Positions 49,445 to 59,262 of a stretch of DNA of 63,984 bases are shown here, piece by piece. Under the pieces are notes generated by a model. That model saw nothing but the letters and a program-made list of their open reading frames with translations, was not told the origin of the DNA and did no database searches. Positions within the stretch are counted from its first letter, which is position 1, and the number at the start of each line of letters is the position of its first letter. Origin of the DNA: Candidatus Peregrinibacteria bacterium (GTDB lineage: Bacteria; Patescibacteriota; Gracilibacteria; UBA1369; JABINC01); the NCBI GenBank assembly GCA_030700255.1, contig JAUYJN010000036.1, positions 1-63,984 on the forward strand, written 5' to 3'. The translations under genes and the position numbers were made by a program.

Positions 49445-51664
49445 ATGTATATCGAAGTAATCCCCAGTAACAGCTGTAATATTGAAACCCTCACCTACTC
49501 CGTACCGGCGGAATTTGAAGGGCGAATAAATATTGGTAGTATTGTAAAAATACCATTCCGTAAAAGCTTCATGCATGGGCTTGTTATCAACAAAACGAGT
49601 ATTGCACCAAAATTCAAAACAAGACCGGTACTCGAAATCTCAGAAATTTCAATAAATGAATCAACTGTTGAGTTAATAAACTGGATTGCTAAATTCTACT
49701 TCTGCGGAAAAGTTATGGCAGCAAAATTATTTTTGCCGTCTCGAATTTGGGATCATAAGGTGAAATTACCAAAGACGATATGGTACAAGCTCAAAGATGA
49801 AATTCGAAAAAAAGATTTTGAAGAACTAAAAAAAGAGCTGACTCGTTCAAAAAAACAATATTTACTTATGGAACTTCTAGAAATAAAAGACAGAAAAGAA
49901 GACTATGTATTAAGCAAAGATTTCTCAAAGCAAATCATCAAATCATTGATCGAAAAAGAATTCATCGAGCAATATGAAGAGTCTCATTTAAACACAATTG
50001 AAGAAGTGAAAATGACACATAACGAAAGTAAGCTTCGAACTAGAAAATCAAATTTCACAACTCAACAAAAAAAAGTATTTGAAGATATTCAGAAAAGTAA
50101 AAAATTATTACACTTACTACATGGAGTCACAGGATCTGGTAAGACGGAAGTTTATCTACATCTGATTCACGAACAACTTGAAAAGGGCAACCAATCACTG
50201 ATTTTACTACCGGAGATTTCCCTTACACCTCAAACGGAGGAGTATTTTAAAAGTGTATTTGGCAAAGACATCATTTCTATAATGCATAGCGGACAAACAC
50301 AGAAAGAAAGAACAGATAGTTGGCTAAATGTATACATGGGGAAAACTAAGATTTTAATTGGAGCGCGGAGCGCACTTTTTGCACCATTTCAGAATCTTGG
50401 CATAATAATTCTGGATGAATCGCATGATTCGAGTTTCAAGCAAGATACCGCTCCGCGCTACAATGCCAAGCGCGTCGCTGCTGAGATAGCAAAACTAAAA
50501 AACATAAAAGTCATATACGGATCAGCCACTCCAAATATAGAAACTTATTTCTCAGCTATGAAATCAAATTCACAAATCGAGCTAAACCACATAGATGAAA
50601 AAATCGCAAAAGACAGCCGTCGCGACGTATATTTGGTAGACATGAAAGAAGAATGGAAGAAAAAAAACTTCTCAATATTTTCAGAATTATTAATATCAAA
50701 AATACGAGAAAAATTATCCAAAAATGAACAAATAATCCTATTCGTAAACCGCAGGGGCTCCGCAAGCGCCATAATATGTAAAGATTGTGGATTCAAAGAG
50801 GCCTGCGACACATGTGGCATCCCACTCACATATCACCGATCAAGCGCAGCGAGCTTCGATCACAATTCCCCTACCCTCCAATGCCATCATTGTGGCATCG
50901 CAAAACCGATGACCTCAATGTGCCCAAAATGCCAAGGCCATAATTTTAAATTAACAGGACTTGGAACAGAAAAAGTCGAAGAAGAAATTCAAAAACATTT
51001 CACCAAGGCAAAAATAATCCGAGCCGACAGTGATACAACTGCAAAGGAAGGAGGTATAAAACAAATTTACGAAACTTTCAAAAACCACGAAGCAGATATA
51101 CTCATAGGAACACAAATGATAGCAAAAGGTTGGGATATTCAAGATGTCACATTGGTCGGAATAGTACTTGCGGAAATAGGCCTCAACATACCCGACTTCC
51201 GTTCAAGTGAAAAAATCTTTCAACTTTTGACACAAGTAGCTGGCCGTACGGCTAGGGGTGACAAGCACGGGGAAGTCGTAATCCAAACTTATAACCCTGA
51301 CAACAAAATGATCCTCTCTGCCGCAAGGGATGATTACCACGAATTCTATGCACAAGAAGTCTCTGAACGTCAAAAATTTGATTTTCCACCATTTTCAAAA
51401 ATCATAAAACTAACAGTAATCGACAAAGACCTCAAACCTTGCATAAAAAAAGCTCAAAACCTAACAAAGCAACTACAACAGATCGTATCTAAACCACCAA
51501 CACAACCAACTAAAAAAACCAAAATCTACCTCGCCCCAGACTACATCCCCTACCACGCAAATGCGCACCACTACAACGTGTTTATCCAAAGCTCAAACCC
51601 CGACAAAGCCCTAGACGGACTAACCCCGGAAACACTCAGGGAAATCAAAATCGACAGGATCTAA
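49445..51664 (+). CDS. priA: Primosomal replication restart helicase PriA
   Basis: Helicase of replication restart, 739 residues. The N-terminal DNA-binding domain (about 1-195) is followed by the helicase core with Walker A GVTGSGKTEVYLH near 228, motif II DESHDSSFKQD (usual DEEH has Ser for one Glu) and QMIAKGWDIQDVTLVG. The zinc region has CKDCGFKEACDTCG and CHHCGIAKPMTSMCPKC near 440-500. The C-terminal domain is complete. The gene starts 8 bases after a terminator, so its promoter must overlap the hairpin or it depends on read-through. Confidence 0.95.
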   Translation: MYIEVIPSNSCNIETLTYSVPAEFEGRINIGSIVKIPFRKSFMHGLVINKTSIAPKFKTRPVLEISEISINESTVELINWIAKFYFCGKVMAAKLFLPSRIWDHKVKLPKTIWYKLKDEIRKKDFEELKKELTRSKKQYLLMELLEIKDRKEDYVLSKDFSKQIIKSLIEKEFIEQYEESHLNTIEEVKMTHNESKLRTRKSNFTTQQKKVFEDIQKSKKLLHLLHGVTGSGKTEVYLHLIHEQLEKGNQSLILLPEISLTPQTEEYFKSVFGKDIISIMHSGQTQKERTDSWLNVYMGKTKILIGARSALFAPFQNLGIIILDESHDSSFKQDTAPRYNAKRVAAEIAKLKNIKVIYGSATPNIETYFSAMKSNSQIELNHIDEKIAKDSRRDVYLVDMKEEWKKKNFSIFSELLISKIREKLSKNEQIILFVNRRGSASAIICKDCGFKEACDTCGIPLTYHRSSAASFDHNSPTLQCHHCGIAKPMTSMCPKCQGHNFKLTGLGTEKVEEEIQKHFTKAKIIRADSDTTAKEGGIKQIYETFKNHEADILIGTQMIAKGWDIQDVTLVGIVLAEIGLNIPDFRSSEKIFQLLTQVAGRTARGDKHGEVVIQTYNPDNKMILSAARDDYHEFYAQEVSERQKFDFPPFSKIIKLTVIDKDLKPCIKKAQNLTKQLQQIVSKPPTQPTKKTKIYLAPDYIPYHANAHHYNVFIQSSNPDKALDGLTPETLREIKIDRI

Positions 51665-51683
51665 AATCTATTATCTTCAAAGA

Positions 51684-52025
51684 TTAGAATAATCTAGCAA
51701 CTCCCGCTAGCAACTCCCGTACACTACGAGCAAGGCCTTTTGCTTTATGAGAAAAATCATCTTCCTCAGCTCTGCCTCTAGATAATCGTTCCTGAACTTC
51801 TATATGATTATGAATAAGTCTTAAACCAATTTCAGTCCGATTACGAATATGCTCAAGCAATTCTTCATTCGAAACAACTTTAAGATTCAAAATCATACCA
51901 CCTTTCATTTCTTCAAGCATAACAATCAATTCCTCCGCCGCTTCATCAAAAGATAAGACTTTACTTTGTTCAACACCACCATCTTCAACAATTACCTCAT
52001 CAACAACATCTTCTATTACATCCAT
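51684..52025 (-). CDS. Small acidic hypothetical protein
   Basis: A 113-residue protein I do not recognise. It has a very acidic N-terminus (MDVIEDVVDEVIVEDGG) and a helical C-terminal half with Arg and Leu repeats. No signal peptide or membrane segment is visible. It is convergent with priA. A promoter at 52052-52081 (TTGCAA, 18 bases, TATGAT) supports transcription, so the gene is likely real. The function is unknown. Confidence 0.6.
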   Translation of the reverse strand: MDVIEDVVDEVIVEDGGVEQSKVLSFDEAAEELIVMLEEMKGGMILNLKVVSNEELLEHIRNRTEIGLRLIHNHIEVQERLSRGRAEEDDFSHKAKGLARSVRELLAGVARLF

Positions 52026-52051
52026 ATTAATTTATTAAAAATTAGTACAAC

Positions 52052-52081
52052 ATCATAACACCATGAAAGATGATTTTGCAA
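52052..52081 (-). promoter_or_regulatory. Promoter of the small acidic protein
   Basis: On the minus strand there is a TTGCAA -35 box (52076-52081), 18 bases of spacer and a TATGAT -10 box (52052-52057). Transcription would start near 52045, about 20 bases before the ATG at 52025. Confidence 0.5.
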
Positions 52082-52124
52082 ATAGTTTAATAAATAATCA
52101 TTCACTAAGGTTTCAAAAATGAGG

Positions 52125-52247
52125 TCTGAAGTATGACTTTCACGACGATTTCTCCGAGAATTGCCTCTGAAGTACGGCGTTCGTGACTTATGCGTGGGCA
52201 CAAGCTCTGAAGCACAACTTTCAAAGCTCAAAACCACATTTGAAATC
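52125..52247 (+). repeat. Three imperfect 40-bp units upstream of the trpS promoter
   Basis: The 312 bases between the acidic-protein gene and trpS hold, besides two promoters, three copies of a TCTGAAGYAYG-type motif starting at 52125, 52166 and 52206 (spacing 41 and 40). Each is followed by an ACTTTCA- or GTTCGTGACTT-like element that could pair with it as a small hairpin. They lie upstream of the trpS promoter, so they are not in the trpS mRNA leader. The similarity is partial. Confidence 0.35.
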
Positions 52248-52282
52248 ATAAAAAGCCATACTTCACCAAGCAAAACATCAAG

Positions 52283-52311
52283 TTGCCAAAAAACAGCATG
52301 TTCATTAGAAT
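52283..52311 (+). promoter_or_regulatory. Promoter of trpS
   Basis: A TTGCCA -35 box (52283-52288), 17 bases of spacer and a TAGAAT -10 box (52306-52311). Transcription would start near 52318, about 20 bases before the trpS ATG. Such a short leader leaves no room for a T-box riboswitch. Confidence 0.65.
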
Positions 52312-52337
52312 GTCCGAGAGTAAAATAAATCATAAAA

Positions 52338-53324
52338 ATGCAAAGAATCTTATCTGGAATACAGCCGTCCGGGGTTCCTCATCTGGGGAATTATTTTGGT
52401 GCAATGAAGCAAAATGTAGATATGGGCAATAACCCCGAATTTGAATCATTTATTTTTATGGCTGATATGCATGCCTTAACGACTGTTAAAGATCCGGCTA
52501 AATTAAAAGAATATACACTGTTCCTCGCGCTCGATTACCTCGCGCTCGGCCTTGATCCATCAAAAACAGTATTCTTTCGACAGAGTGACGTCCCTGCTCA
52601 TACAGAGCTTGCTTGGATTCTTGCATGCTTAACTCCACATGGACTTCTAGAAAGAGCTCACTCTTGGAAAGATGCGCAAAACAAAGGTGTAAAAGATACA
52701 ACTGCAGGACTGTTTATATACCCTGTACTCATGGCTGCAGACATACTTCTATACAAACCGAGTCTTGTGCCGGTTGGGAAGGATCAAAAACAACATCTTG
52801 AAATTGCGAGAGATATAGCGACAAAATTCAATAATCAATACTGCAAAGCAGATAAACCACTATTTGGATTGCCTGAAGAATTTACACCTAAGGAAGTAGC
52901 AATAGTCCCCGGTTCAGATGGTCGGAAAATGAGTAAAAGTTATGGCAATACAATCGAATTTTTCGCAGAAGAAGGGATTTTAAAGAAACAAGTAATGGGC
53001 ATAGTCACTGATTCAAAAGGTGTGGAAGAGAAGAAAGACCCTTCTACTTGTAACGTTTATCAAATCTTCAAGCTTTTTTTGAATGAAACGGAGCGAAAAG
53101 ACCTTGCAGATAAGTACAAAAATGGTGGGCTTGGCTATGGAGAAGTGAAGAAAATGCTTTTAGAACGCATCATGGATTACTTTGGACCATATCGCAAAAA
53201 ACGAGTTGAACTCGAGAAGAATTTGGATTACATTAAATCCGTTTTAAACGAAGGCGCAGACAAGGCGAATGAATTTGCCAATAAAACGCTAGAAGAAGTC
53301 AAAATCGCAGTAGGACTTAAATAG
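52338..53324 (+). CDS. trpS: Tryptophanyl-tRNA synthetase
   Basis: Class I aminoacyl-tRNA synthetase charging tRNA-Trp, 328 residues. Motifs: RILSGIQPSGVPHLGNYFGA (HIGH as HLGN) and GRKMSKSYGNTI (KMSKS). DQKQHLEIARDIA and PLFGLPEEF are typical of bacterial TrpS. It is followed by pyrG after 15 bases. It has its own promoter at 52283. Confidence 0.96.
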   Translation: MQRILSGIQPSGVPHLGNYFGAMKQNVDMGNNPEFESFIFMADMHALTTVKDPAKLKEYTLFLALDYLALGLDPSKTVFFRQSDVPAHTELAWILACLTPHGLLERAHSWKDAQNKGVKDTTAGLFIYPVLMAADILLYKPSLVPVGKDQKQHLEIARDIATKFNNQYCKADKPLFGLPEEFTPKEVAIVPGSDGRKMSKSYGNTIEFFAEEGILKKQVMGIVTDSKGVEEKKDPSTCNVYQIFKLFLNETERKDLADKYKNGGLGYGEVKKMLLERIMDYFGPYRKKRVELEKNLDYIKSVLNEGADKANEFANKTLEEVKIAVGLK

Positions 53325-53339
53325 AAATTTAAAATAAAT

Positions 53340-54956
53340 ATGACAAAATACATCTTCGTTACCGGTGGCGTGTGCTCATCTCTTGGAAAAGGGATCGCAT
53401 CAGCATCTATCGGTACGCTTCTTAAGGCTAGTGGTTTAAAAGTATTTTCAATGAAGTTGGATCCATACTTAAATGTAGATCCGGGTACAATGAGTCCATT
53501 TCAACATGGAGAAGTATTTGTCACAGAAGATGGAGGTGAAACAGATTTGGACCTAGGACACTATGAACGCTTCATCGGAGAGAATCTCTCAAAAGATTCA
53601 TCAGTCAGTACAGGGAAAATCTACATGGAAGTTTTAGACAAGGAGCGTGAAGGGAAATTTCTAGGAGGAACTATTCAAATTATCCCACATATCACAGGAG
53701 CAATTAAAGACCGCATCTTAAAAGCAGGCAAAAAGAGTAAAGCAGATATAGTTCTTGTTGAGATTGGCGGAACAACCGGAGATATAGAAGGGCTACCATA
53801 CTTGGAATCAATCAGACAGCTTAGACACGAGCTAGGGCGTGAAAATACGCTTTATGTACACCTAACCCTACTCCCATACTTAAAAGGCTCAGGAGAACTA
53901 AAAACAAAACCAACTCAAGCGTCAGTACGGGACCTACGCTCAATCGGTATCCAGCCGGACATCATAGTAGCGCGTGCAGACTATGATATCCCAAAAGAAA
54001 TGCTACAAAAAATTTCACTTTTTTGTGATGTAGAATTAAAAGCGGTAATTCCGGCGCTAACACTAAATTCTATCTACAAAGTTCCACTGGAATTTCAAAA
54101 ACACAAAGTTGCACAAATAATAGCTGAAAAACTAAACCTCGGAAAAGTATCTCCAAGAATGACAAAATGGAAAGAATTTGTAGAGAAAATTGATAAGAAA
54201 AAACCATCTATCAAGATCGCTCTTGTGGGCAAATATACAGGTCTCGATGATGCATACCTGTCCGTGATTGAATCACTCAAAATAGCATGTTATTACGAAG
54301 ACCGCGACCTTGATTTAGAATGGATCTCATCAGAAGAGCTCGAAAAAAAGAAGAAATCAACATGGGATCGTCTAAAAAAATGTGATGGAATGGTAGTACC
54401 CGGAGGATTTGGAATACGCGGAGTTGAAGGTAAAATTTTGGCTGCTAAATATGCGAGAGAGAACAAATTCCCATATCTGGGTCTTTGCCTCGGAATGCAA
54501 ATTTTAACTATAGAATACGCAAGACATTTCCTCAATGATCCACAAATAACATCAGAAGAATTTGACGAAAATGAGAAATTAGACCGATCAAAATACATCA
54601 TTCATTTCTTACCTGGGCAATTCAAAGGATGCAAGATGGGTGGCACACTCAGACTTGGTGCATTCCCATGTACATTACAAAAAGACACCAAAGCTAAAAA
54701 ATACTACAATCGTACTCAAATCGTAGAAAGACATAGGCATAGATATGAAGTTAACAATGAATTCGTTCAAAAATTAGAAGGTTCAGACTGGGTAGCAAGT
54801 GGTATATATGAGGAGGCAGGTCTGGTTGAAGTAGCAGAATTAAAAAATCATCCATTCATGATGGGAAGTCAATTCCATCCTGAATTTCTTTCAAGACCTG
54901 ATAAACCACATCCATTTTTCCTTGGACTTATTAAAGCAGCGAAGGCAAAGCGTTAA
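53340..54956 (+). CDS. pyrG: CTP synthase
   Basis: Amidates UTP to CTP using glutamine and ATP. The 538 residues have the synthetase P-loop KYIFVTGGVCSSLGKGIASA, DPYLNVDPGTMSPFQHGEVF, EIGGTTGDIE, and the class I glutaminase domain with nucleophile Cys in LCLGMQ, and QFHPEF with the His/Glu pair. The UTP/CTP allosteric region is complete. It follows trpS by 15 bases and precedes the PilC-N-like gene by 18. Confidence 0.97.
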   Translation: MTKYIFVTGGVCSSLGKGIASASIGTLLKASGLKVFSMKLDPYLNVDPGTMSPFQHGEVFVTEDGGETDLDLGHYERFIGENLSKDSSVSTGKIYMEVLDKEREGKFLGGTIQIIPHITGAIKDRILKAGKKSKADIVLVEIGGTTGDIEGLPYLESIRQLRHELGRENTLYVHLTLLPYLKGSGELKTKPTQASVRDLRSIGIQPDIIVARADYDIPKEMLQKISLFCDVELKAVIPALTLNSIYKVPLEFQKHKVAQIIAEKLNLGKVSPRMTKWKEFVEKIDKKKPSIKIALVGKYTGLDDAYLSVIESLKIACYYEDRDLDLEWISSEELEKKKKSTWDRLKKCDGMVVPGGFGIRGVEGKILAAKYARENKFPYLGLCLGMQILTIEYARHFLNDPQITSEEFDENEKLDRSKYIIHFLPGQFKGCKMGGTLRLGAFPCTLQKDTKAKKYYNRTQIVERHRHRYEVNNEFVQKLEGSDWVASGIYEEAGLVEVAELKNHPFMMGSQFHPEFLSRPDKPHPFFLGLIKAAKAKR

Positions 54957-54974
54957 TATTTAACTGCACAACTG

Positions 54975-56288
54975 ATGAGTTCAACGTTCAAATACACAGC
55001 AATAAACAATGAAAATAAAAAGCTAAGTGGGTTTATTAATGCCATAAGCGAAGAGAATGCCAGAATTCAACTAAATGATTTAGGGTTGGCAGTTTTGAGT
55101 ATACAAATAGTAGATGAAACTCAAGATACCAAAGAGGAAAATGACAAAAAACTCAAATTTGAGGCCCTAGACAAGTCTGGGAAGAAAATAATAGGTACGA
55201 TACCCGAGACCGATTTAAAAAGCGCATACAAAAGACTTATAGAGGAATATAGTTTCCAAGTTTTGGCACTATATAAAATGGATGCAACTGAAGAAGAAAA
55301 ACAACAAGCTAGAATAAATATAGAAGATATCAGCGCCAGCTATGATGTAATAAAAGCAGAAAAAGATGCTCCGGATATTCTTACTGACAAAGAAAAAGAT
55401 GTAAGATCTAAGCTATTAAAAGAAGTTGAATTTGTAATTATAAAAGTAAACGAAGTACTTCAAAAATTCGGTGACAGTATAAAGCCGGAAGAGAAAAAAC
55501 ACATAGAACAAATAGAAGACAAATTACTTAGACTAAAAAACTCGAACAATCTTAACTTTATAAAACAAACATCTGAAGAACTACTAAAAAGTATACAAGA
55601 AAAAGAAATTTACCTACAGCAAGATGGGTTCGTACAAGAGAGAGACCGTATTAAGCTAGATACTCAAAAGTTATTACTTGAAATACATAAATTAGATACA
55701 AATCCTAATATAGGTCTATTCAATGAAGATATAAATATATCAGAAGGCAAGTTGTCTTTTTTTAAAAAATTCCTAAAGAAAGAATCAGTAGAGGTAGAGA
55801 AAATCAAAAATGAAATGAAATTAGTCAACGGACAAATTCTTGACTACATAAGAATATGGCTAAAAGCACCAAAAACTTTGAAATCAGAAGTCAAAACAGA
55901 AATAAGAGAATTAAGATTTAAAAAGAAAGATCTGAAAACTCAGTTAAAATCAGTTTTAAAATCAGAGAATCTGGAAAAACATCATGACCACCATAGTGAA
56001 CTGGATAGCGATTTAATCATAATAACTGGTTGGCTTTTAACATTTTATATAGCGTATTATTTCATAAATTATTACCTGACTTTTAAGAGTATATTCCTAA
56101 ATGAGAAATTTTATTGGCAAACAAATATATTCTTATCACCTGTATTTACCTATCTTATACTAACTGTGTTTTTATTACACATAAGCTTGCAAACAAAAAG
56201 ATTTTTTATGAAAGAAAATAAAATGTTCAATTACATATCTTATTCACTTATTATTCTAGTCATACTATTTGTTAATATAAACTTCTAA
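54975..56288 (+). CDS. Membrane protein with two tandem PilC/GspF N-terminal-like domains and coiled coil
   Basis: A 437-residue protein of unusual build. Residues 1-45 (FKYTAINNENKKLSGFINA, then EENARIQLNDLGLAVLSI) match the N-terminal segment of PilC/GspF, and residues about 60-105 (LKFEALDKSGKKIIGTIPE, LKSAYKRLIEEY) repeat it. A charged coiled coil follows (about 130-335), then about three C-terminal transmembrane segments (346-370, 384-405, 418-437). The large GspF membrane domains are absent, so this is not a normal PilC. It may touch pilus or secretion machinery. The stop overlaps the lgt start (TAATG). Confidence 0.7.
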   Translation: MSSTFKYTAINNENKKLSGFINAISEENARIQLNDLGLAVLSIQIVDETQDTKEENDKKLKFEALDKSGKKIIGTIPETDLKSAYKRLIEEYSFQVLALYKMDATEEEKQQARINIEDISASYDVIKAEKDAPDILTDKEKDVRSKLLKEVEFVIIKVNEVLQKFGDSIKPEEKKHIEQIEDKLLRLKNSNNLNFIKQTSEELLKSIQEKEIYLQQDGFVQERDRIKLDTQKLLLEIHKLDTNPNIGLFNEDINISEGKLSFFKKFLKKESVEVEKIKNEMKLVNGQILDYIRIWLKAPKTLKSEVKTEIRELRFKKKDLKTQLKSVLKSENLEKHHDHHSELDSDLIIITGWLLTFYIAYYFINYYLTFKSIFLNEKFYWQTNIFLSPVFTYLILTVFLLHISLQTKRFFMKENKMFNYISYSLIILVILFVNINF

Positions 56289-57073
56289 TGTACCCAACGT
56301 TATTTGAAATAGGCCCATTCATAATTTCTACTATTTGGATATTTATAATAGCAGGTTTTTTTATTTTCATACAATTACTCATAAAATCTCTCCAAAAAAA
56401 ACGTGATGACTTTAAATTACTATACGAAAATAGTTCTTTTATAATTATAAGCTTTATCATCGGTGCAAGAATAGTCCATGTTATTTCAAATGCATCATAT
56501 TATTTTTATGAAATTAATTTAAGAAGTATATTCTCGATATTTGCATTCTGGGATAAAGGATTTTCTTTTTGGGGCGGTTTATTATCATCAGTCATCGCAT
56601 TACTGTATATCACAAGAAAAAACAAAGAATCATTTAAGAAATGGATGGACTATGTTATGGGGCCTTTTCTTTATGCCTTACCGGTCGTGTATATAGGTAA
56701 GTTATTTGATGGCATAGGGTATGGCTCAAAAACTGATTTACCAATAGGTATTGCATTCAAAAACATGGACATCCCAATCATATCACCGGTACATCCAACT
56801 CAAATCTATGGGACTGTTTTATTTTGTATATCAATATTTATAACCCGAGAGTACTTCAAAAGAAAAAAAGAGGATCTCCGGATCCAAGGCTTCAAAGCAA
56901 CATTTATCATAATGCTAATCAGCACATCTCTATTTATAGAGAATATATTCAGAGGAGATACGATCAATACAATATTCAATATAAGCATAACGCTTTATTT
57001 ATCCTTTATTATAACAGCCGCTTCGTGTATATACTTAAGGCAACTTAAAAAACAAGCCCATGGAAATCAGTAA
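56288..57073 (+). CDS. lgt: Prolipoprotein diacylglyceryl transferase
   Basis: Transfers diacylglycerol to the lipobox Cys of prolipoproteins, for example LivK. The 261 residues have about seven membrane segments with Lgt features: GARIVHVI, KGFSFWGGLLSS, GKLFDGIGYG (the invariant GRxGNF-type site is changed), PIISPVHPTQIYG. It is divergent from the E. coli protein. It overlaps the preceding gene by one base and the next gene by 14 bases. Confidence 0.85.
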   Translation: MYPTLFEIGPFIISTIWIFIIAGFFIFIQLLIKSLQKKRDDFKLLYENSSFIIISFIIGARIVHVISNASYYFYEINLRSIFSIFAFWDKGFSFWGGLLSSVIALLYITRKNKESFKKWMDYVMGPFLYALPVVYIGKLFDGIGYGSKTDLPIGIAFKNMDIPIISPVHPTQIYGTVLFCISIFITREYFKRKKEDLRIQGFKATFIIMLISTSLFIENIFRGDTINTIFNISITLYLSFIITAASCIYLRQLKKQAHGNQ

Positions 57074-57485
57074 CTTCTTCACATTCGGATATTATTTTAA
57101 CCTCACACCTACCGCATCTATCTTAAGTATATTTATAGCAATATATTTCGTAGCCTTATTTGTACTGCGCGCTCACTTACGATTGTTAGCAGCAAAGCAC
57201 CAAGAAAATAAATTGGTAAGGAAATTACAAAAGAAGCATTTACAAAAATTAGCTTTAATAGGAATACTCGGATTACTCACGATAGGTGCCAGACATTTAA
57301 GTATACCATTATTTGGGATGAGAATAATCGCATATATGCTCATACTATGGAGTATTTATGAGATTTGGCAGATAGTATCGGTTCACAAGAAAAAAGCCTA
57401 CGCACAGGCACACAGCTCAAAGAAAAAGATGGTGACTGATAAATACATACCGGTGCCGAAAAAAAAGACTAAGAAGAAAAGATAA
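57060..57485 (+). CDS. Small membrane protein with basic C-terminal tail
   Basis: A 141-residue protein with one N-terminal membrane segment (about 20-38) and two more around 67-105, then a Lys-rich tail ending KKKTKKKR. Its start lies inside the last 14 bases of lgt, so it is likely translated with it. I do not recognise the family. Confidence 0.6.
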   Translation: MEISNFFTFGYYFNLTPTASILSIFIAIYFVALFVLRAHLRLLAAKHQENKLVRKLQKKHLQKLALIGILGLLTIGARHLSIPLFGMRIIAYMLILWSIYEIWQIVSVHKKKAYAQAHSSKKKMVTDKYIPVPKKKTKKKR

Positions 57486-57488
57486 TAC

Positions 57489-58028
57489 CTATTTGATAGA
57501 CATTATTTTATATTTGACTGTTCCTGCCGGGACTTGAACTTTCACTTCTTCACCAACCATTTTATCAATAAGTGCGGCACCGATAGGTGACTCATTTGAG
57601 AGAAGATAGTTTAGAGGGTCACTTTCAGTAGTACCAACTATAGCAAATTCTTCCTCAGAATCATCTTTTAGATTCTTGATTTTAACCTTTGTACCAAGAG
57701 TTACTACTTTATTAGAATGCTTATCAGAAATAATTTTCGCATGCTTAACCTTATCTTCCAGTTCGATAATTCTACCTTCTACGAAAGCCTGTTCATTTTT
57801 AGCTTCTTCGTATTCAGAGTTCTCAGAAAGATCTCCAAATGAAATAGCTTCTTTTAGACGTGCAGATACTTCTTTACGTCGAACTGTTTTTAAGAATTCC
57901 AATTCATCCTTAATTTTCTTAAGACCATCCTTAGTAACAAAAGTAACTTTATCATCGTCACTCATAGCAACGGCTATATAGTCGTCATCATAAGCGGCAA
58001 CATCTTGCATATCCTGATCATCTGCCAT
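57489..58028 (-). CDS. greA: Transcription elongation factor GreA
   Basis: Stimulates RNA cleavage in stalled RNA polymerase. The 179 residues have a typical N-terminal coiled coil (FLKTVRRKEVSARLKEAISFGDLSENSEYEEAK, with the conserved acidic tip DLSENSEY) and the C-terminal FKBP-like domain (SDPLNYLLSNESPIGAALI and ALIDKMVGEEV). There is an acidic N-terminal extension of about 22 residues; an internal Met at about 57965 (MSDDDKV) may be the true start. The gene is 26 bases downstream of rpoD. Confidence 0.94.
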   Translation of the reverse strand: MADDQDMQDVAAYDDDYIAVAMSDDDKVTFVTKDGLKKIKDELEFLKTVRRKEVSARLKEAISFGDLSENSEYEEAKNEQAFVEGRIIELEDKVKHAKIISDKHSNKVVTLGTKVKIKNLKDDSEEEFAIVGTTESDPLNYLLSNESPIGAALIDKMVGEEVKVQVPAGTVKYKIMSIK

Positions 58029-58053
58029 ATATTTTTTAATTAAAATGTAATTA

Positions 58054-59262
58054 TCAATTTGGACGTATCTTCACACTAGTTGGGTGCTCTTTGAGTTTTT
58101 GTAAAACTTTCGCTTCAATTTGACGTATACGTTCACGAGTAACACCAAATTCTTGCCCTACTTCCTCAAGTGTATGACCAATACCATCAAGTAAACCAAA
58201 ACGCATTTCAATAATCTTTTTCTCACGTGGAGAAAGGTATTGAAGCATTTCATGAATATTCTCCTTAACAAGCTGACGATTTGTAGATTCAGCAGGAGAA
58301 AGTGCATCGTCATCCTCAATAAAATCTCCAAGTTTACTATCTTCTTCAGCTCCAACCGGTGCCTCAAGTGAAACAATATCCTGTGAAATCTTAAGAATAT
58401 GACGTACTTTTTTCATATCCATATCCATTTCAGCTGCTAATTCTTCTATAAGTGGCTCACGCCCAAGCTCTTGAACAAGCCTTCTTTGTGTATGAGTCAG
58501 CTTGTTGATAGTTTCTACCATGTGGACAGGTATACGAATAGTACGAGCCTGATCAGCTATCGCACGAGTAATCGCCTGACGTATCCACCAAGTTGCATAT
58601 GTAGAAAATTTAAATCCACGATTTGGATCAAATTTCTCAACGGCACGGAAAAGACCTATATTACCTTCCTGAATCAAATCAAGAAATGAAAGTCCTCGAC
58701 CAATATATTTTTTTGCAATACTTACAACTAAACGAAGATTTGCCTCGGCAAGCTGTTTTTTGGCAGTTTGATCACCTCGGCCAATACGTCTTGCTAGATC
58801 CGCCTCTTCTTTTGCAGTAAGTAGATCGACTTTACCAATCTCACAAAGGTACATACGAATAGAATCATTTGCAATCTCCTGTAAATCAACTGATTTAGAA
58901 TGTTTCGCAATATGTTTATCTTTCTTAGTTTTCTTTTTTTCCTTATCTTCCTCTGAATCATCATCGTCCCCAGCCGTAGTACCACCAGTAGCATCATCAT
59001 CTCCACCTGCCTTACCTTGCTTACCCCAAATCAACTCTTTCCCAACATCTACAACATCAATACCACATTCTACAAAAAGAGAATAAAGCTCGTCTACAAG
59101 CTCAATATCATCCTCCATATTCGGCAAAGCTTTCATCAACTCCTTCTGAGTGACGAAACCATTATTTTGTCCTTTGGTTATGAGCACCCTAACCTCCTCG
59201 GGAAATTGCTCCAACCTCTCTACCGACGGCTGATTAATAAACTTTCTATGTTTTTTTGCCAT
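58054..59262 (-). CDS. rpoD: RNA polymerase primary sigma factor
   Basis: The housekeeping sigma factor, 402 residues. Region 1.2 ([21 protein letters not shown]), region 2 ([42 protein letters not shown]), region 3 and region 4 ([21 protein letters not shown]) are all present. Region 1.1 is short, and an acidic/Lys linker of about 45 residues replaces the non-conserved insert. It matches the sigma-70-type promoters in this window. Its start overlaps the dnaG stop by one base. Confidence 0.97.
   Translation of the reverse strand: MAKKHRKFINQPSVERLEQFPEEVRVLITKGQNNGFVTQKELMKALPNMEDDIELVDELYSLFVECGIDVVDVGKELIWGKQGKAGGDDDATGGTTAGDDDDSEEDKEKKKTKKDKHIAKHSKSVDLQEIANDSIRMYLCEIGKVDLLTAKEEADLARRIGRGDQTAKKQLAEANLRLVVSIAKKYIGRGLSFLDLIQEGNIGLFRAVEKFDPNRGFKFSTYATWWIRQAITRAIADQARTIRIPVHMVETINKLTHTQRRLVQELGREPLIEELAAEMDMDMKKVRHILKISQDIVSLEAPVGAEEDSKLGDFIEDDDALSPAESTNRQLVKENIHEMLQYLSPREKKIIEMRFGLLDGIGHTLEEVGQEFGVTRERIRQIEAKVLQKLKEHPTSVKIRPN

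Noticed and set aside
52016..52333. 105-codon open frame on the minus strand upstream of trpS
   Set aside because: It spans two opposite promoters and the phased repeats, and its residues show no family pattern or composition typical of a protein.
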